DNA of 58,425 bases from Methyloceanibacter sp. (GCA_030064755.1 JASJEH010000009.1:1-58425), one strand, 5' to 3'. Positions 9,420 through 18,295 are shown, numbered from the stretch's first letter. Notes: generated from the letters alone by a model not told the origin. Numbers and translations are program-made.

Positions 9420-10368
9420 TCTCTTGATTCGCTCCTGCTATCGCGCGCGCATAATCATGCGCATCAAATGGTTCGAAATCCTCTATCCCCTCACCGACGC
9501 CAATCGCATTGATCGGCAGACCGAACTTCTCCGCAATGGCCACGACAATGCCGCCACGCGCCGAGCCATCGAGTTTGGTGACGACAAGATTGGTCACGCC
9601 CGCGATTTCGCGAAAGATCTGCACCTGGCTCAAGGCATTCTGACCAGTGGTCGCGTCGAGTACGAGGAGTACCGTATGCGGCGCGTCTACGTCGAACTTC
9701 TTCAAGGCACGGACGACCTTCGCAAGCTCCGCCATGAGATCGCCCTTGTTCTGCAGACGTCCTGCCGTATCGATCATGAGGACATCCGCCCCCTTGACCT
9801 CGGCTTGCTCCAGTGCCTCAAACGCAACGCTGGCGGGATCCGCGCCGACACCCCTGGCTACAACCTCAGCGTTGACGCGCTCGCCCCAGATCTTGAGCTG
9901 ATCGATAGCAGCGGCCCGAAACGTGTCTCCTGCGGCGAGCATGACAGTTTTCCCGTCCCGTACGAATTGGTAGGCAAGTTTGCCGATCGTTGTGGTCTTG
10001 CCGGTCCCATTGACACCGACGACCAGGATCACATGGGGCTTGGCGCCTGCCTTGAGTTCGAGCGGCTTCGCGACCGGCTCAAGTACGTTTGCAACTTCCT
10101 CGGCCAATACCGCACGCACATCTTCGGCGCTGATGTTCTTGTCGTGACGCCCGCTTGATAGGCGATCGCGAATTCGGTCGGCCATGGCGAAGCCGAGATC
10201 CGCCTTGAGCAGGACCTCTTCAAGTTCGTCCAGCGTTTCGTCGTCGAGTTTTCGCTTGGTCAGAACGCCCGTGAGGTTCTCGCTGAGCGCATTGGACGTG
10301 CGCGAGACCCCTGCCTTAAGCCGCGCAAACCATCCCTTTTCCTCTTTAGGTGCCTGCTCGCCGCTCAC
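9403..10368 (-). CDS. ftsY: Signal recognition particle receptor FtsY
   Basis: SRP-family GTPase that docks Ffh-bound ribosomes at the membrane for co-translational insertion. The NG domain is complete: P-loop GVNGTGKTT (residues 118-126), the DTAGRLQNK G-3 region, TKLDGSARGG G-4, and the closing GVGEGIEDFEPF motif. The N-terminal membrane-binding A domain is short (about 20 residues), as in many alphaproteobacteria. The GTG start has GGAGG seven bases upstream and overlaps the mtaB stop (GTGA), giving MSGEQAPKEE. The partner ffh is also in this window, 6 kb to the right. Confidence 0.96.
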   Translation of the reverse strand: MSGEQAPKEEKGWFARLKAGVSRTSNALSENLTGVLTKRKLDDETLDELEEVLLKADLGFAMADRIRDRLSSGRHDKNISAEDVRAVLAEEVANVLEPVAKPLELKAGAKPHVILVVGVNGTGKTTTIGKLAYQFVRDGKTVMLAAGDTFRAAAIDQLKIWGERVNAEVVARGVGADPASVAFEALEQAEVKGADVLMIDTAGRLQNKGDLMAELAKVVRALKKFDVDAPHTVLLVLDATTGQNALSQVQIFREIAGVTNLVVTKLDGSARGGIVVAIAEKFGLPINAIGVGEGIEDFEPFDAHDYARAIAGANQENDAAA

Positions 10369-11639
10369 CGCAGCGCCTCCGCAAGCCAAGCGGCGCCGTC
10401 ATCGCCGGAAATCAAGCAATTGACGAGTTCACCCGCACGCGCCGCACTAGGGTCCACGCGCACTGGCGTAAAGTCGGACGAGCGGCCCTGGATATCCGTC
10501 TCCATAAGGACCTGGATACGGCGTCCTTTGGCGGCTTCAAGATGGGCTCGAAGCGCGGACGCACCCTTGTCGCGCAACATGCGCGCACGCTCGGCAATCA
10601 CCTTGCCATGGACTTGCGGCATGCGCGCGGCAGGCACGCCTTCGCGCGGTGAGAATGGGAAGACATGCAGAAACGTGAGCCCGCAATCGTCGACGAGCGA
10701 TACGGAGTTTTGGAACATCTCCTCCGTCTCCGTGGGAAAACCGGCAATGATATCGGCGCCAAACACAATGTCTGGCCGCGCCTTCCGCATCGCCTCGCAA
10801 AAGGCAACCGAGTCAGCGCGCGCATGCCGCCGCTTCATGCGCTTTAGGGTCATGTCATCGCCAGCCTGCAAGGAGAGGTGCAAGTGCGGCATTAGCCGCT
10901 CTTCCTCAGCAATCGCGGTGATGAGATCGGCGTCCGCCTCAACCGAATCGATGGACGAGAGCCGCAAGCGCGGCAGGTCTGGAACGAGCTTGAGCACAGT
11001 ACGCACAAGCTTACCGAGCGTCATGGCACCAGGCAGATCCTTGCCATAGGCCGTCATGTCGACCCCGGTCAGCACAATCTCCTGATAACCGTTCTCGACC
11101 AGGCGGCGGACTTGCGTCACGACTTCGCCTGCGGGCACCGACCGCGACGGGCCCCGCCCATACGGAATAATGCAGAATGTACAGCGGTGGTCACAGCCAT
11201 TCTGAATTTGGACATAAGCTCGCGCGCGGCCGACAAAGCCTTCAATAAGGTGGCTGGCTGTCTCCGTCACGGACATGATGTCGTTGACGGAGACCTTTTC
11301 GGTGTCTTCCGTCCCAAGACCGCTTCTGCGGAGCGTCTGGAAGGTTCGCGCCTGCAGCTTCTCTTGATTGCCGACAACCCGGTCGACCTCATCCATTTGC
11401 GCAAACTGATCGGGATCAATCTGCGCAGCGCAGCCAGTCACGACGATCTTCGCGTCGGGACGTTCACGCCGCGCCTTGCGGATCGCCTGCCGTGCTTGGC
11501 GCACAGCCTCGCCGGTCACCGCGCAGGTGTTCACGATCACCGCATCGGCCAAGCCGGCGGCGTTCGCGTGCTCGCGCATGACCTCGGACTCGTAGCTGTT
11601 GAGCCTGCAGCCAAAGGTGATGATGTCCAAATTCGACAT
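10365..11639 (-). CDS. mtaB: tRNA t6A37 methylthiotransferase MtaB
   Basis: Radical-SAM enzyme that converts t6A37 to ms2t6A37 in tRNAs reading ANN codons. The N-terminal UPF0004 domain has three cluster cysteines (FGCRLN, NTCAVTGE, TGCAAQID). The radical-SAM motif CDHRCTFCIIPYGRG is about residue 145. A C-terminal TRAM-like region follows. MSNLDIITFGCRLN is the family-like start; an ATG eight codons earlier is possible, and neither has a strong Shine-Dalgarno. It overlaps ftsY by four bases and follows dapF closely, an arrangement common in alphaproteobacteria. Confidence 0.95.
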   Translation of the reverse strand: MSNLDIITFGCRLNSYESEVMREHANAAGLADAVIVNTCAVTGEAVRQARQAIRKARRERPDAKIVVTGCAAQIDPDQFAQMDEVDRVVGNQEKLQARTFQTLRRSGLGTEDTEKVSVNDIMSVTETASHLIEGFVGRARAYVQIQNGCDHRCTFCIIPYGRGPSRSVPAGEVVTQVRRLVENGYQEIVLTGVDMTAYGKDLPGAMTLGKLVRTVLKLVPDLPRLRLSSIDSVEADADLITAIAEEERLMPHLHLSLQAGDDMTLKRMKRRHARADSVAFCEAMRKARPDIVFGADIIAGFPTETEEMFQNSVSLVDDCGLTFLHVFPFSPREGVPAARMPQVHGKVIAERARMLRDKGASALRAHLEAAKGRRIQVLMETDIQGRSSDFTPVRVDPSAARAGELVNCLISGDDGAAWLAEALR

Positions 11640-11671
11640 GTCGCGGCTTCTAACAGAATTCAATCAGCGTG

Positions 11672-12568
11672 TCAGACACGTTGGGCTTCCGCGCCGGCCA
11701 ACAGCGCGGCCGGCAGCATGCCCTCGAAGTCCAGCGCGTACGGACCGGTCATCAGAACGTGACCATCTCCCTCACGCCATTCGATCACGAGATCGCCGCC
11801 CGGCAACGTAACCGTTACCTTGCGGTCCATCATGCCACGCCGAACCGCCGCCACGGCGGCGGCGCAAGCCGCCGTCCCGCAAGCGCGAGTAAGACCCGCG
11901 CCCCGCTCCCATGTCCGCAAGCGGATCCGCTTGGGCTCCAGGATCTGTGCAATCGAAATGTTGGCGCGCTCGGGAAACAGCGGATGGTGCTCCAGCATAG
12001 GCCCTATCCGGGCCAGGTCGACCGCGTCCACATCGTCCACAAAGAAGATCGCATGCGGATTGCCCATGCTGACCACGCCCGGCGAATGCAGAACCGGTTC
12101 ATCGATGGGTCCGGCCTGAAGCTCGATACGGCTCGTGTCGTGAAACTCCTCGGCAAGCGGGATCTCGTCCCACCGCAGGCGTGGTTCGCCCAGGTCGATC
12201 GTGACAAGGCCATCATCGCCCGCGTAAGCGCCGAGCACTTGGTCTTCGGTTTCGATTGTGACGGTCGGACGTCCCAACTCGCCAGCCACGACCGCGGCCA
12301 CGCAGCGCGCAGCGTTGCCGCATGCGGCCACCTCGCCGCCATCGGCATTCCAGATACGCATAAACACGTCGGCGTCCGCGGACGGGTCGAGCGCGATGAG
12401 CTGATCGCAGCCAATACCCGTCTCCCGGTCCGCGATCGCGCGCACCGCATCGGCTGGGAGCGCAAGATCGTCCGTTCGGCGATCGATCACGACAAAGTCG
12501 TTCCCGAGGCCGTTCATCTTGCGGAAGCTGTGGGTGCTCTCGTCCATCGTCTCCAATCCAACGCTCAT
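11672..12568 (-). CDS. dapF: Diaminopimelate epimerase
   Basis: PLP-independent racemase converting LL- to meso-diaminopimelate for lysine and peptidoglycan. Both catalytic cysteines are present, one in GNAARC and one in ACGTAACAA. The family opening FRKMNGLGNDFVVID and the segment GIGCDQLI are clear. The start is uncertain: the ATG giving MSVGLETMDE is chosen, but MDESTHSF seven codons later has a better-spaced GGAG, and a TTG 15 codons upstream would overlap the MFS stop. It lies between the MFS gene and mtaB on the same strand. Confidence 0.95.
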   Translation of the reverse strand: MSVGLETMDESTHSFRKMNGLGNDFVVIDRRTDDLALPADAVRAIADRETGIGCDQLIALDPSADADVFMRIWNADGGEVAACGNAARCVAAVVAGELGRPTVTIETEDQVLGAYAGDDGLVTIDLGEPRLRWDEIPLAEEFHDTSRIELQAGPIDEPVLHSPGVVSMGNPHAIFFVDDVDAVDLARIGPMLEHHPLFPERANISIAQILEPKRIRLRTWERGAGLTRACGTAACAAAVAAVRRGMMDRKVTVTLPGGDLVIEWREGDGHVLMTGPYALDFEGMLPAALLAGAEAQRV

Positions 12569-12599
12569 GATCTCTATAACGCCGCCTGCCACGCTGAGG

Positions 12600-13799
12600 C
12601 TAGGCTTGCTCAACGGGGCGCATCATCAGAAAGACGATCATCGCGGCCCCTGCGAACCCGGCTCCTGCCAAGAAGGTCGCTTCCGGCGAAACGGCATCCC
12701 ATAGAATCCCGGCAATTACGCTGGCCACCAGCGTGGCGACCCCGACCGTGAGGCCGAACACCCCAAATGCCGTTCCGCGCAAGCGTGCAGGCGCCGCATG
12801 GGCCACAAGCGCCGATAGAACGCCCTGTGTCAGTCCCAAATGGAGACCCCAAAGCCCAATGGCAAGGAACACGGAAACGAGTCCCGAACCGAACGCAAGC
12901 AGTAAATCGGCCGCGATCAGGGCTGCAAGGCCCGCTAGAAGCGGGGGCCAAGCACCGAAGTGGTCCTGGAGCCGGCCTGCCGGATAGGCCGATAGGGCGA
13001 ACACAATGCTCATGACGGCAATGACCGCAGGCGCCAGCGCCAACGGCAAGCCCTCTCCGAAAGCGCGAATGACCAGGAAGGCCTCGCTGAATCTTGCGAG
13101 GGTAAAGATGGCCCCCGCCCCCACTACGAGCCAATAGAAGCGCCCGAGGCCGCCAAGGTCGTGAAGCTTGATCGGCACACGCTTGGGCGCATTTTCCGAT
13201 GTCCCGCCGCCGCCGGGCTCTCGCACAAAGATCAAGAGGATCGCGACGGAGGTCACCGCGGGAATCACGGCGAACCACAGCACGGCGCGGATATCGTCAT
13301 CGAAAAGCACCATGAGCCCGATCGCGAGCAGCGGCCCGAGAGTCGCGCCGACAGTGTCGAGCGATTGCCTCAAACCGAAGGCGGCGCCTCGCTGCTCGGG
13401 GGGCGCAACGTCGGCGACAAGCGCATCGCGCGGGGCCCCGCGAATGCCCTTGCCGATGCGGTCCACCAGACGCGCGAAGGCAACGAGCGAGACGGTGCTC
13501 GCGAGCGGAAAGAGCGGCTTGGTCACCGCCGCAAGGCCATAGCCGAGAACGGCCAGGGCTTTTCGCCGCCGAAGCGTGTCGGACAGCCAGCCTGAAAAGA
13601 CTTTGACGATATGCGCGGCCGCCTCGGCCATCCCTTCGACCAGGCCGAGGATTGTTGCGCTCGCCCCAAGATTGACCATGAGGAAAAGCGGCAGAAGCCC
13701 ATGGATCAGCTCGGAGGACACATCCATGAAGAGCGATGTGAACCCCAGCGCCCAGACGGTCGGCGGCAGCGCCTTGCGGGTTGTTTGTTTCGCGCGCAC
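12600..13799 (-). CDS. MFS transporter
   Basis: About 399 aa with 12 predicted transmembrane helices. The MFS loop 2-3 signature is GWLSDTLRRRKALAVLGYG, with an antiporter-like DRIGKGIRGAPRDALVAD segment following. The latter phrase is typical of a poorly characterised MFS branch. Substrate unknown. The GTG giving MRAKQTTRKALPPTVW, with GAAGG upstream, is chosen because it places the first helix at a normal distance and avoids overlap with the divergent amidase gene. An ATG-started 488-aa reading would add a long basic, non-homologous leader running into that gene. Confidence 0.82.
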   Translation of the reverse strand: MRAKQTTRKALPPTVWALGFTSLFMDVSSELIHGLLPLFLMVNLGASATILGLVEGMAEAAAHIVKVFSGWLSDTLRRRKALAVLGYGLAAVTKPLFPLASTVSLVAFARLVDRIGKGIRGAPRDALVADVAPPEQRGAAFGLRQSLDTVGATLGPLLAIGLMVLFDDDIRAVLWFAVIPAVTSVAILLIFVREPGGGGTSENAPKRVPIKLHDLGGLGRFYWLVVGAGAIFTLARFSEAFLVIRAFGEGLPLALAPAVIAVMSIVFALSAYPAGRLQDHFGAWPPLLAGLAALIAADLLLAFGSGLVSVFLAIGLWGLHLGLTQGVLSALVAHAAPARLRGTAFGVFGLTVGVATLVASVIAGILWDAVSPEATFLAGAGFAGAAMIVFLMMRPVEQA

Positions 13800-13911
13800 C
13801 GGAGCCGGACCTTCTATGTAGGACTTGGAGGTTTCAAGCGTTGCGGTTGGGGCTCTTCTATGGCGTTGTGCCCGCCTCTGCACCTGCTTTTGAGACAACG
13901 GAGCCTCAGAA

Positions 13912-15108
13912 TTGATCGACGTCCCCTTGGATGATCCAGTCCACGCGCTCGTGCCGCATACGCTTGCGGAGCCCATCCTTGGAGCGGAGGACGGCCCACT
14001 TGCAGGCCGCACGTTCATGGTGAAGGACCTCTTCTCCATCGAGGGCCGAAAAACCGGAAACGGCAATCCGGAATCCTATGCGGCCGCAATGCCAGCACAA
14101 GCAACAGCGCCAGCTATTGGCACGCTCTTGGGTGCGGGAGCGTCTCTCACCGGCATCACAATCTGCGATGAGTTCTTCTACAGCGTGCTTGGCAGTAACG
14201 CCCATTACGGTCAGCCGGCGAACCCGCGCGCGCGCAGCTTTGTCACCGGCGGCTCGTCTTGTGGGGCCGCAGCCGCGGTGGCCGCGCAAATGTGCGATTT
14301 CGCGCTGGGCTCGGACACGGGTGGGTCGATCAGGGTCCCGGCCTCTTTCTGTGGGCTTTATGGCTTCCGTCCAACCCACGGGCGCATTGACATGACGGGC
14401 GCAACGCCCATGGCCCCAAGCTTCGACACGGCGGGTGTCTTGGCGGCGAACGCCGAACTGTTCCGCACCGTTTGCGGCCTCTTGCTTCAAGGCGAGGAGC
14501 GCATCGCTCCAGTGGACCGGCTTATCCTTGCGCAAGATATCGTCGCCGCGTGCGAGCCGAGCCTGGCCCAGCTCGTTTTGCAGACACTTGAGACAATGGC
14601 ACCCGCGATACCAGACATCGAACCGGCCGAGATTGCCGGCGATGCAATTGTCGCCTGGCGAACGGCGTTCGCCACGATCCAGGGCTTTGAGGTGCAGTCG
14701 ACGTTGCTCCCGTTCATTCAAGCTCACCCTGTTTCGCTTGGACCAGGGATTAAGGAACGCTTTGAGATCGCCTCCGGCGTGACCCCGGACGACGCCGAAG
14801 CCGCTAGAAGCGTCCGCCAAGCCGTGGCCTCTCACCTCAAATCCATCCTACAGCCTGGGACACTCATCGTTCTGCCGACCACGCCAACCACGCCGCCTGA
14901 GCGCGGCATCCCGGACGGCCCTGCCGTCGCCAACTACCGGACGCGGACTTTGCAGAACACGTGCCTGGCCGGCCTCGCCGGACTGCCTCAAATCTCGGTA
15001 CCCATTGGTGAAGCCGACGGATGCCCCGTAGGGCTGTCACTTATCGCGTGGGAGGGGGGCGATGAGTCGCTGCTGGACTTCGCCGTCGGGCTGTCGGATT
15101 TGCTGTAG
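13912..15108 (+). CDS. Amidase signature family hydrolase
   Basis: A 398-aa amidase-signature enzyme that hydrolyses amide bonds in the cytosol; the substrate cannot be deduced. The Ser-cisSer-Lys triad is visible: lysine in FMVKDLFSIEG (about residue 40), and two serines in the Gly/Ser-rich core GGSSCGAAAAVAAQMCDFAL and DTGGSIRVPASFCGLYGFRP. The start is TTG with CGGAG eight bases upstream. It is shorter than GatA (about 490 aa), so it is a stand-alone amidase rather than the tRNA amidotransferase subunit. It diverges from the MFS gene and precedes an SMR gene. Confidence 0.88.
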   Translation: MIDVPLDDPVHALVPHTLAEPILGAEDGPLAGRTFMVKDLFSIEGRKTGNGNPESYAAAMPAQATAPAIGTLLGAGASLTGITICDEFFYSVLGSNAHYGQPANPRARSFVTGGSSCGAAAAVAAQMCDFALGSDTGGSIRVPASFCGLYGFRPTHGRIDMTGATPMAPSFDTAGVLAANAELFRTVCGLLLQGEERIAPVDRLILAQDIVAACEPSLAQLVLQTLETMAPAIPDIEPAEIAGDAIVAWRTAFATIQGFEVQSTLLPFIQAHPVSLGPGIKERFEIASGVTPDDAEAARSVRQAVASHLKSILQPGTLIVLPTTPTTPPERGIPDGPAVANYRTRTLQNTCLAGLAGLPQISVPIGEADGCPVGLSLIAWEGGDESLLDFAVGLSDLL

Positions 15109-15160
15109 TTCTACTACCATCGACGAAGCGGGAAACTATCGTCGACACAGGATCGAGCTC

Positions 15161-15490
15161 ATGCCTTACGCCTATCTTTGCTGCGCGATTGTCTTTGAAG
15201 TAATCGGAACGGCAGCGCTGAAGGAAACAGCCGGCTTCTCACGCCTATTGCCCAGCGCCGTGACACTGACGGCTTACGGCATATCGTTCTGGGCGCTGGC
15301 CATGACGTTGAAGTCCATTCCGGTGGGTCTGACCTATGCCACCTGGTCCGGCGTTGGCATCGTGCTGGTGAGCGCCATTGGTTGGTTCAGGTACAAGCAG
15401 ACACTGGACACGCCTGCCTTGATCGGCTTGGGGCTGATCATCTCGGGCGTGGTCATCGCGAACGCTTTTTCGAAGTCGTTCTCGCACTAG
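15161..15490 (+). CDS. SMR-family multidrug exporter (EmrE-like)
   Basis: A 109-aa four-helix small multidrug resistance protein. The active-site glutamate lies in the first helix (LCCAIVFEVIGTAALK), and the family segments GLTYATWSGVGIVLVSAIGW and the final GLGLIISGVVIANAFS are present. The loop-helix 3 composition is closer to EmrE/QacE than to the guanidinium exporter Gdx, so proton-coupled export of cationic compounds is likely. The start ATG has AGGA upstream. A second SMR gene lies 19 kb away. Confidence 0.9.
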   Translation: MPYAYLCCAIVFEVIGTAALKETAGFSRLLPSAVTLTAYGISFWALAMTLKSIPVGLTYATWSGVGIVLVSAIGWFRYKQTLDTPALIGLGLIISGVVIANAFSKSFSH

Positions 15491-15551
15491 GCCCGAAGAC
15501 CGGACGCTTGACTTCTCTAGCGCGCTGACCGACAGTCCGCGCCATATTAAT

Positions 15552-15657
15552 GGCAGCTCATTTTGAGCCGCCGCCCGTTCCGGGGTCTTGCCTTTTGCGG
15601 TGACTAGGAACGGGGGGTCAACACCCGTCAGCGCGATGCGCCCACGGGTGCGTTTTT
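15552..15657 (+). ncRNA. Candidate trans-acting sRNA, three hairpins
   Basis: In the 313-bp gap before the SH3 gene, three consecutive stems can form. Stem 1 is GGCAGCTC/GAGCCGCC (15552-15572, one mismatch). Stem 2 is CCCGTTCC (15574-15581) with GGAACGGG (15607-15614). Stem 3 is CACCCGT/ACGGGTG (15622-15650), followed by a T run. This is the architecture of alphaproteobacterial alpha-r-type sRNAs. An AT-rich patch CATATTAATG lies just upstream, but a good -35 at the right spacing was not found. Alternatively stem 3 is simply the SMR terminator. Confidence 0.45.
15622..15657 (+). terminator. Rho-independent terminator
   Basis: A perfect 7-bp stem CACCCGT/ACGGGTG encloses a 15-nt loop that can itself pair (GCGC/GCGC), followed by CGTTTTT. 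It ends either the SMR transcript or the candidate sRNA, and insulates the downstream SRP operon. Confidence 0.65.
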
Positions 15658-15658
15658 G

Positions 15659-15782
15659 GTTGCGCTATCGGCCTAGCGGCCTACTTGAGCGCTTTTTTTC
15701 GTTGCGCTATCGGGCTAGCGGCCTACTTGAGCGCGCGTTTCGTTGCGCTACCGGCCTAGCGGCCTACTTGAGTGCGTTACTC
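15659..15782. repeat. Tandem repeat, three units of 41-42 bp
   Basis: Three head-to-tail copies (15659-15700, 15701-15741, 15742-15782) start GTTGCGCTAT/CCGGCCTAGCG and share CGGCCTACTTGAG. They differ mainly in the last about 12 bases and at single substitutions. They sit directly after a terminator and 22 bp before the SH3-domain gene, so they lie in its 5' leader or promoter. One frame can be read through them, but it is not supported as coding. Confidence 0.9.
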
Positions 15783-15803
15783 GTCCGCATGGAGGCGGAA
15801 ACG

Positions 15804-16214
15804 ATGCTGTCGAAGCTAAAGAGCCGGAGTTTGGGCCTGGCGGCCGCGCTCGCACTCACGGGCGTCTCGATAACGGCGCTGGCTCAGCAACCGCAAGTCC
15901 CAGTCCTTGCGGGCGGCGAAGCCGATTATGACGCGTGCGGGTCGCAAGGCGTAGTGCGGGGTCTTGACCCAAACGGCGACGGCTTTCTCGCGGTACGCGG
16001 CGGTCCTAGTTCGAAATACGGCATGCTCGACAAGATCTATAACGGCTACATCGTCAATCTTTGCGATGAGCGTGGCAACTGGCTTGGCGTCGTCTATTCC
16101 CACGAGAGCATAGATTGCGGCGTCGGAACGCCTTGGCCCCGCCGCCAGGCCTATTCCGGCCCCTGCCGCTCCGGCTGGGTCTTTCGTAAATTCGTCGCAG
16201 GATATGCCGGCTGA
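15804..16214 (+). CDS. Secreted SH3-domain protein
   Basis: A 136-aa protein with a signal peptide (hydrophobic residues about 10-26, cleavage after ALA). A bacterial SH3-like domain follows: LAVRGGPSSKYGMLDKIYNGYIVNLCDERGN and a WLGVVY strand. Four or more cysteines suggest disulfides in the periplasm. Bacterial SH3 domains often bind the cell wall or other proteins; no catalytic domain is present. The second of two ATGs is chosen because GGAGG lies eight bases ahead of it. Its TGA overlaps the first base of the ffh ATG, so the two genes are coupled. Confidence 0.82.
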   Translation: MLSKLKSRSLGLAAALALTGVSITALAQQPQVPVLAGGEADYDACGSQGVVRGLDPNGDGFLAVRGGPSSKYGMLDKIYNGYIVNLCDERGNWLGVVYSHESIDCGVGTPWPRRQAYSGPCRSGWVFRKFVAGYAG

Positions 16215-17737
16215 TGTTTGAAACGCTTTCCGACCGTCTCTCCGGAATTTTCGACAAGCTCACGCGCCGTGGCGCGCTGAGCGAGGCAGACGTTGCCGAG
16301 GCCATGCGCGAGGTGCGCCGCGCCCTCATCGAGGCCGACGTCGCCCTCGACGTGGTCAAGTCCTTCACCGACCGGGTGAAAGCCAAGGCCGTCGGCCAGG
16401 ACGTCGTGAAGTCCGTTACGCCCGGCCAGATGGTCGTCAAAATCGTCAATGACGAACTCATCCGTATGCTGGGCTCCGACGCCCAGGGCATTGACCTCGC
16501 GGCGACCCCGCCCGTTGTCATGATGATGGTCGGCCTGCAGGGGTCCGGCAAAACCACTACCACGGCTAAGCTCGCTCACCGCCTAACCACCCGCGACAAG
16601 CAGAAGGTCATGATGGCCTCACTCGACACGCGCCGCCCCGCCGCCCAGGAGCAACTGCGTGTGCTTGGCGAGCAGGCCGACATTGCCACGCTGCCCATTG
16701 TCGAAGGCCAAAGCCCCACAGAGATTGCGGAGCGGGCCGTCAAGGCGGCTCGGCTCGGCGGCTTCGACGTCCTGATACTCGACACCGCGGGCCGCACCCA
16801 TATTGACGAAGAGCTCATGGCCGAAACTGCTGCGATCGAGAAGATCGCGCAACCTCATGAGACATTGCTCGTCGCGGACGCGCTCACCGGTCAGGACGCG
16901 GTGAACCTTGCCAAGAACTTTGGCGAGCGGGTCGACCTCACCGGCATCATCCTGACCCGCGTGGACGGCGACGGACGCGGCGGCGCGGCGCTATCTATGC
17001 GCGCCGTCTCTGGGAAGCCCATCAAGCTGATGGGCGTCGGCGAAAAGCTCGACGCGCTCGAAGACTTCTACCCAGACCGCATTGCGGGCCGCATCCTGGG
17101 CATGGGCGACGTGGTCGGCCTGGTCGAAAAGGCCATGGAGACTGTCGAGGCTGACAAAGCCCAGAAGATGGCCGAGCGCATGAAGAAGGGCGCGTTCGAC
17201 CTCAACGATCTTTCCGAGCAGCTGGGGCAGATGCAGAAGCTCGGCGGAATGGGCGGCGTCCTGTCGATGCTGCCCGGCATCGGCAAGGCGAAGAAGCAGA
17301 TCGAGGCCGCCAACCTCGACGACAGTCTTCTCAAGCGCCAGCAAGCAATCATCAGCTCAATGACGAAAGCCGAGCGCAAGACTCCGAAACTGCTGAATGC
17401 CTCGCGCAAGAAACGTGTTGCTGCGGGTTCGGGCACAAGCGTTCAGGAGATCAACAAGCTCATCAAGATGCACCGCCAAATGGCCGACATGATGAAGGCC
17501 ATGGGCAAGAAGCGCGGCGCGCTGTCGGCACTGTTTGGCGGGGGGATGCCACAAATGCCGGCGGACATGCCCGACGGTGGCGGCCTTCCGAAAGGTGCGG
17601 AGCTACCAGCCGATTTCCCCGGTCTGCCCGGCGGCGGGCTACCCGGTGGCCTACCTGGACTGCCTGGCGCAGGCCTGCCCGGCGGCCTCCCACCCGGACT
17701 TCCTGGACTTCCCGGACAGCGCAAGAAGAAGCGCTGA
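16214..17737 (+). CDS. ffh: Signal recognition particle protein Ffh
   Basis: SRP54 homologue that binds signal sequences and the SRP RNA and delivers ribosomes to FtsY. It has an N domain, a GTPase domain (GLQGSGKTT at residues 107-115; DTAGRTHIDEEL; TRVDGDGRGG) and a methionine-rich M domain (about 300-440) with SMTKAERKTPKLLN and GSGTSVQEINKLIK. The C-terminal about 55 residues are unusual: repeated GLPG/GGLPG units ending in a basic KKKR. The SRP RNA gene was not found in this window. It leads the ffh-rpsP-rimM-trmD-rplS group. Confidence 0.97.
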   Translation: MFETLSDRLSGIFDKLTRRGALSEADVAEAMREVRRALIEADVALDVVKSFTDRVKAKAVGQDVVKSVTPGQMVVKIVNDELIRMLGSDAQGIDLAATPPVVMMMVGLQGSGKTTTTAKLAHRLTTRDKQKVMMASLDTRRPAAQEQLRVLGEQADIATLPIVEGQSPTEIAERAVKAARLGGFDVLILDTAGRTHIDEELMAETAAIEKIAQPHETLLVADALTGQDAVNLAKNFGERVDLTGIILTRVDGDGRGGAALSMRAVSGKPIKLMGVGEKLDALEDFYPDRIAGRILGMGDVVGLVEKAMETVEADKAQKMAERMKKGAFDLNDLSEQLGQMQKLGGMGGVLSMLPGIGKAKKQIEAANLDDSLLKRQQAIISSMTKAERKTPKLLNASRKKRVAAGSGTSVQEINKLIKMHRQMADMMKAMGKKRGALSALFGGGMPQMPADMPDGGGLPKGAELPADFPGLPGGGLPGGLPGLPGAGLPGGLPPGLPGLPGQRKKKR

Positions 17738-17783
17738 CCCGGCATTCATCACCTATTCAACGATCACCGAGGAGTAAGAAACC

Positions 17784-18281
17784 ATGTCTTTGAAGATCAG
17801 ACTGTCGCGGGGCGGCGCCAAGAAGCGTCCGTTTTACCGCATCGTCGTTGCCGACTCGCGCAGCCCGCGTGACGGCCGCTACATCGAGAAAATCGGCACC
17901 TTCAACCCACTGCTGCCAAAGGATTCCGAGGACCGGATTCAGCTAGACACAGACCGTGTGAAGCACTGGCTCTCCAACGGCGCCTTGCCGACGGACCGCG
18001 TGCTCCGCTTCCTGGATGCCGAAGGCCTCATGAAGCGCGAACCACGCAACAATCCGGAGAAGGCTAAGCCCGGTAAGAAGCGCCTTGAGCGTGAGGAAGC
18101 CAAACGTGCTGCTGAGGAAGAGAAGGCCGCAGCCGAGAAGGAAGCCGCTGAGCAGGCCGCCGCCGAGGCGGAATCAGCTGACGCCGCAGCCGCCGCCGAG
18201 GAAGAGGCTTCCGAGGAGGCCACCGACGAGGCCGCCGCTGAGGAAGCCAAAGACGCCACTGATAAGGAAGCGTCCGAGTAA
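17784..18281 (+). CDS. rpsP: 30S ribosomal protein S16, extended
   Basis: Small-subunit protein. The S16 core occupies residues 1 to about 85 ([52 protein letters not shown]). After it comes a long tail (about residues 95-165) made almost only of Ala, Glu, Lys and Asp, doubling the usual length of about 82. The tail should form a charged helix or be disordered. Longer Ala/Glu tails on S16 are known in alphaproteobacteria. AGGAG precedes the ATG. Confidence 0.96.
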   Translation: MSLKIRLSRGGAKKRPFYRIVVADSRSPRDGRYIEKIGTFNPLLPKDSEDRIQLDTDRVKHWLSNGALPTDRVLRFLDAEGLMKREPRNNPEKAKPGKKRLEREEAKRAAEEEKAAAEKEAAEQAAAEAESADAAAAAEEEASEEATDEAAAEEAKDATDKEASE

Positions 18282-18295
18282 GGACGCATCGGACC

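Noticed and set aside
13800-14066. Long N-terminus of the MFS protein
   Set aside because: It would overlap the divergent amidase gene and gives a basic, non-homologous leader.
15588-15803. N-terminal extension of the SH3 protein through the repeats
   Set aside because: It runs across a terminator and the tandem repeat, lacks a ribosome-binding site at its start, and would bury the signal peptide.
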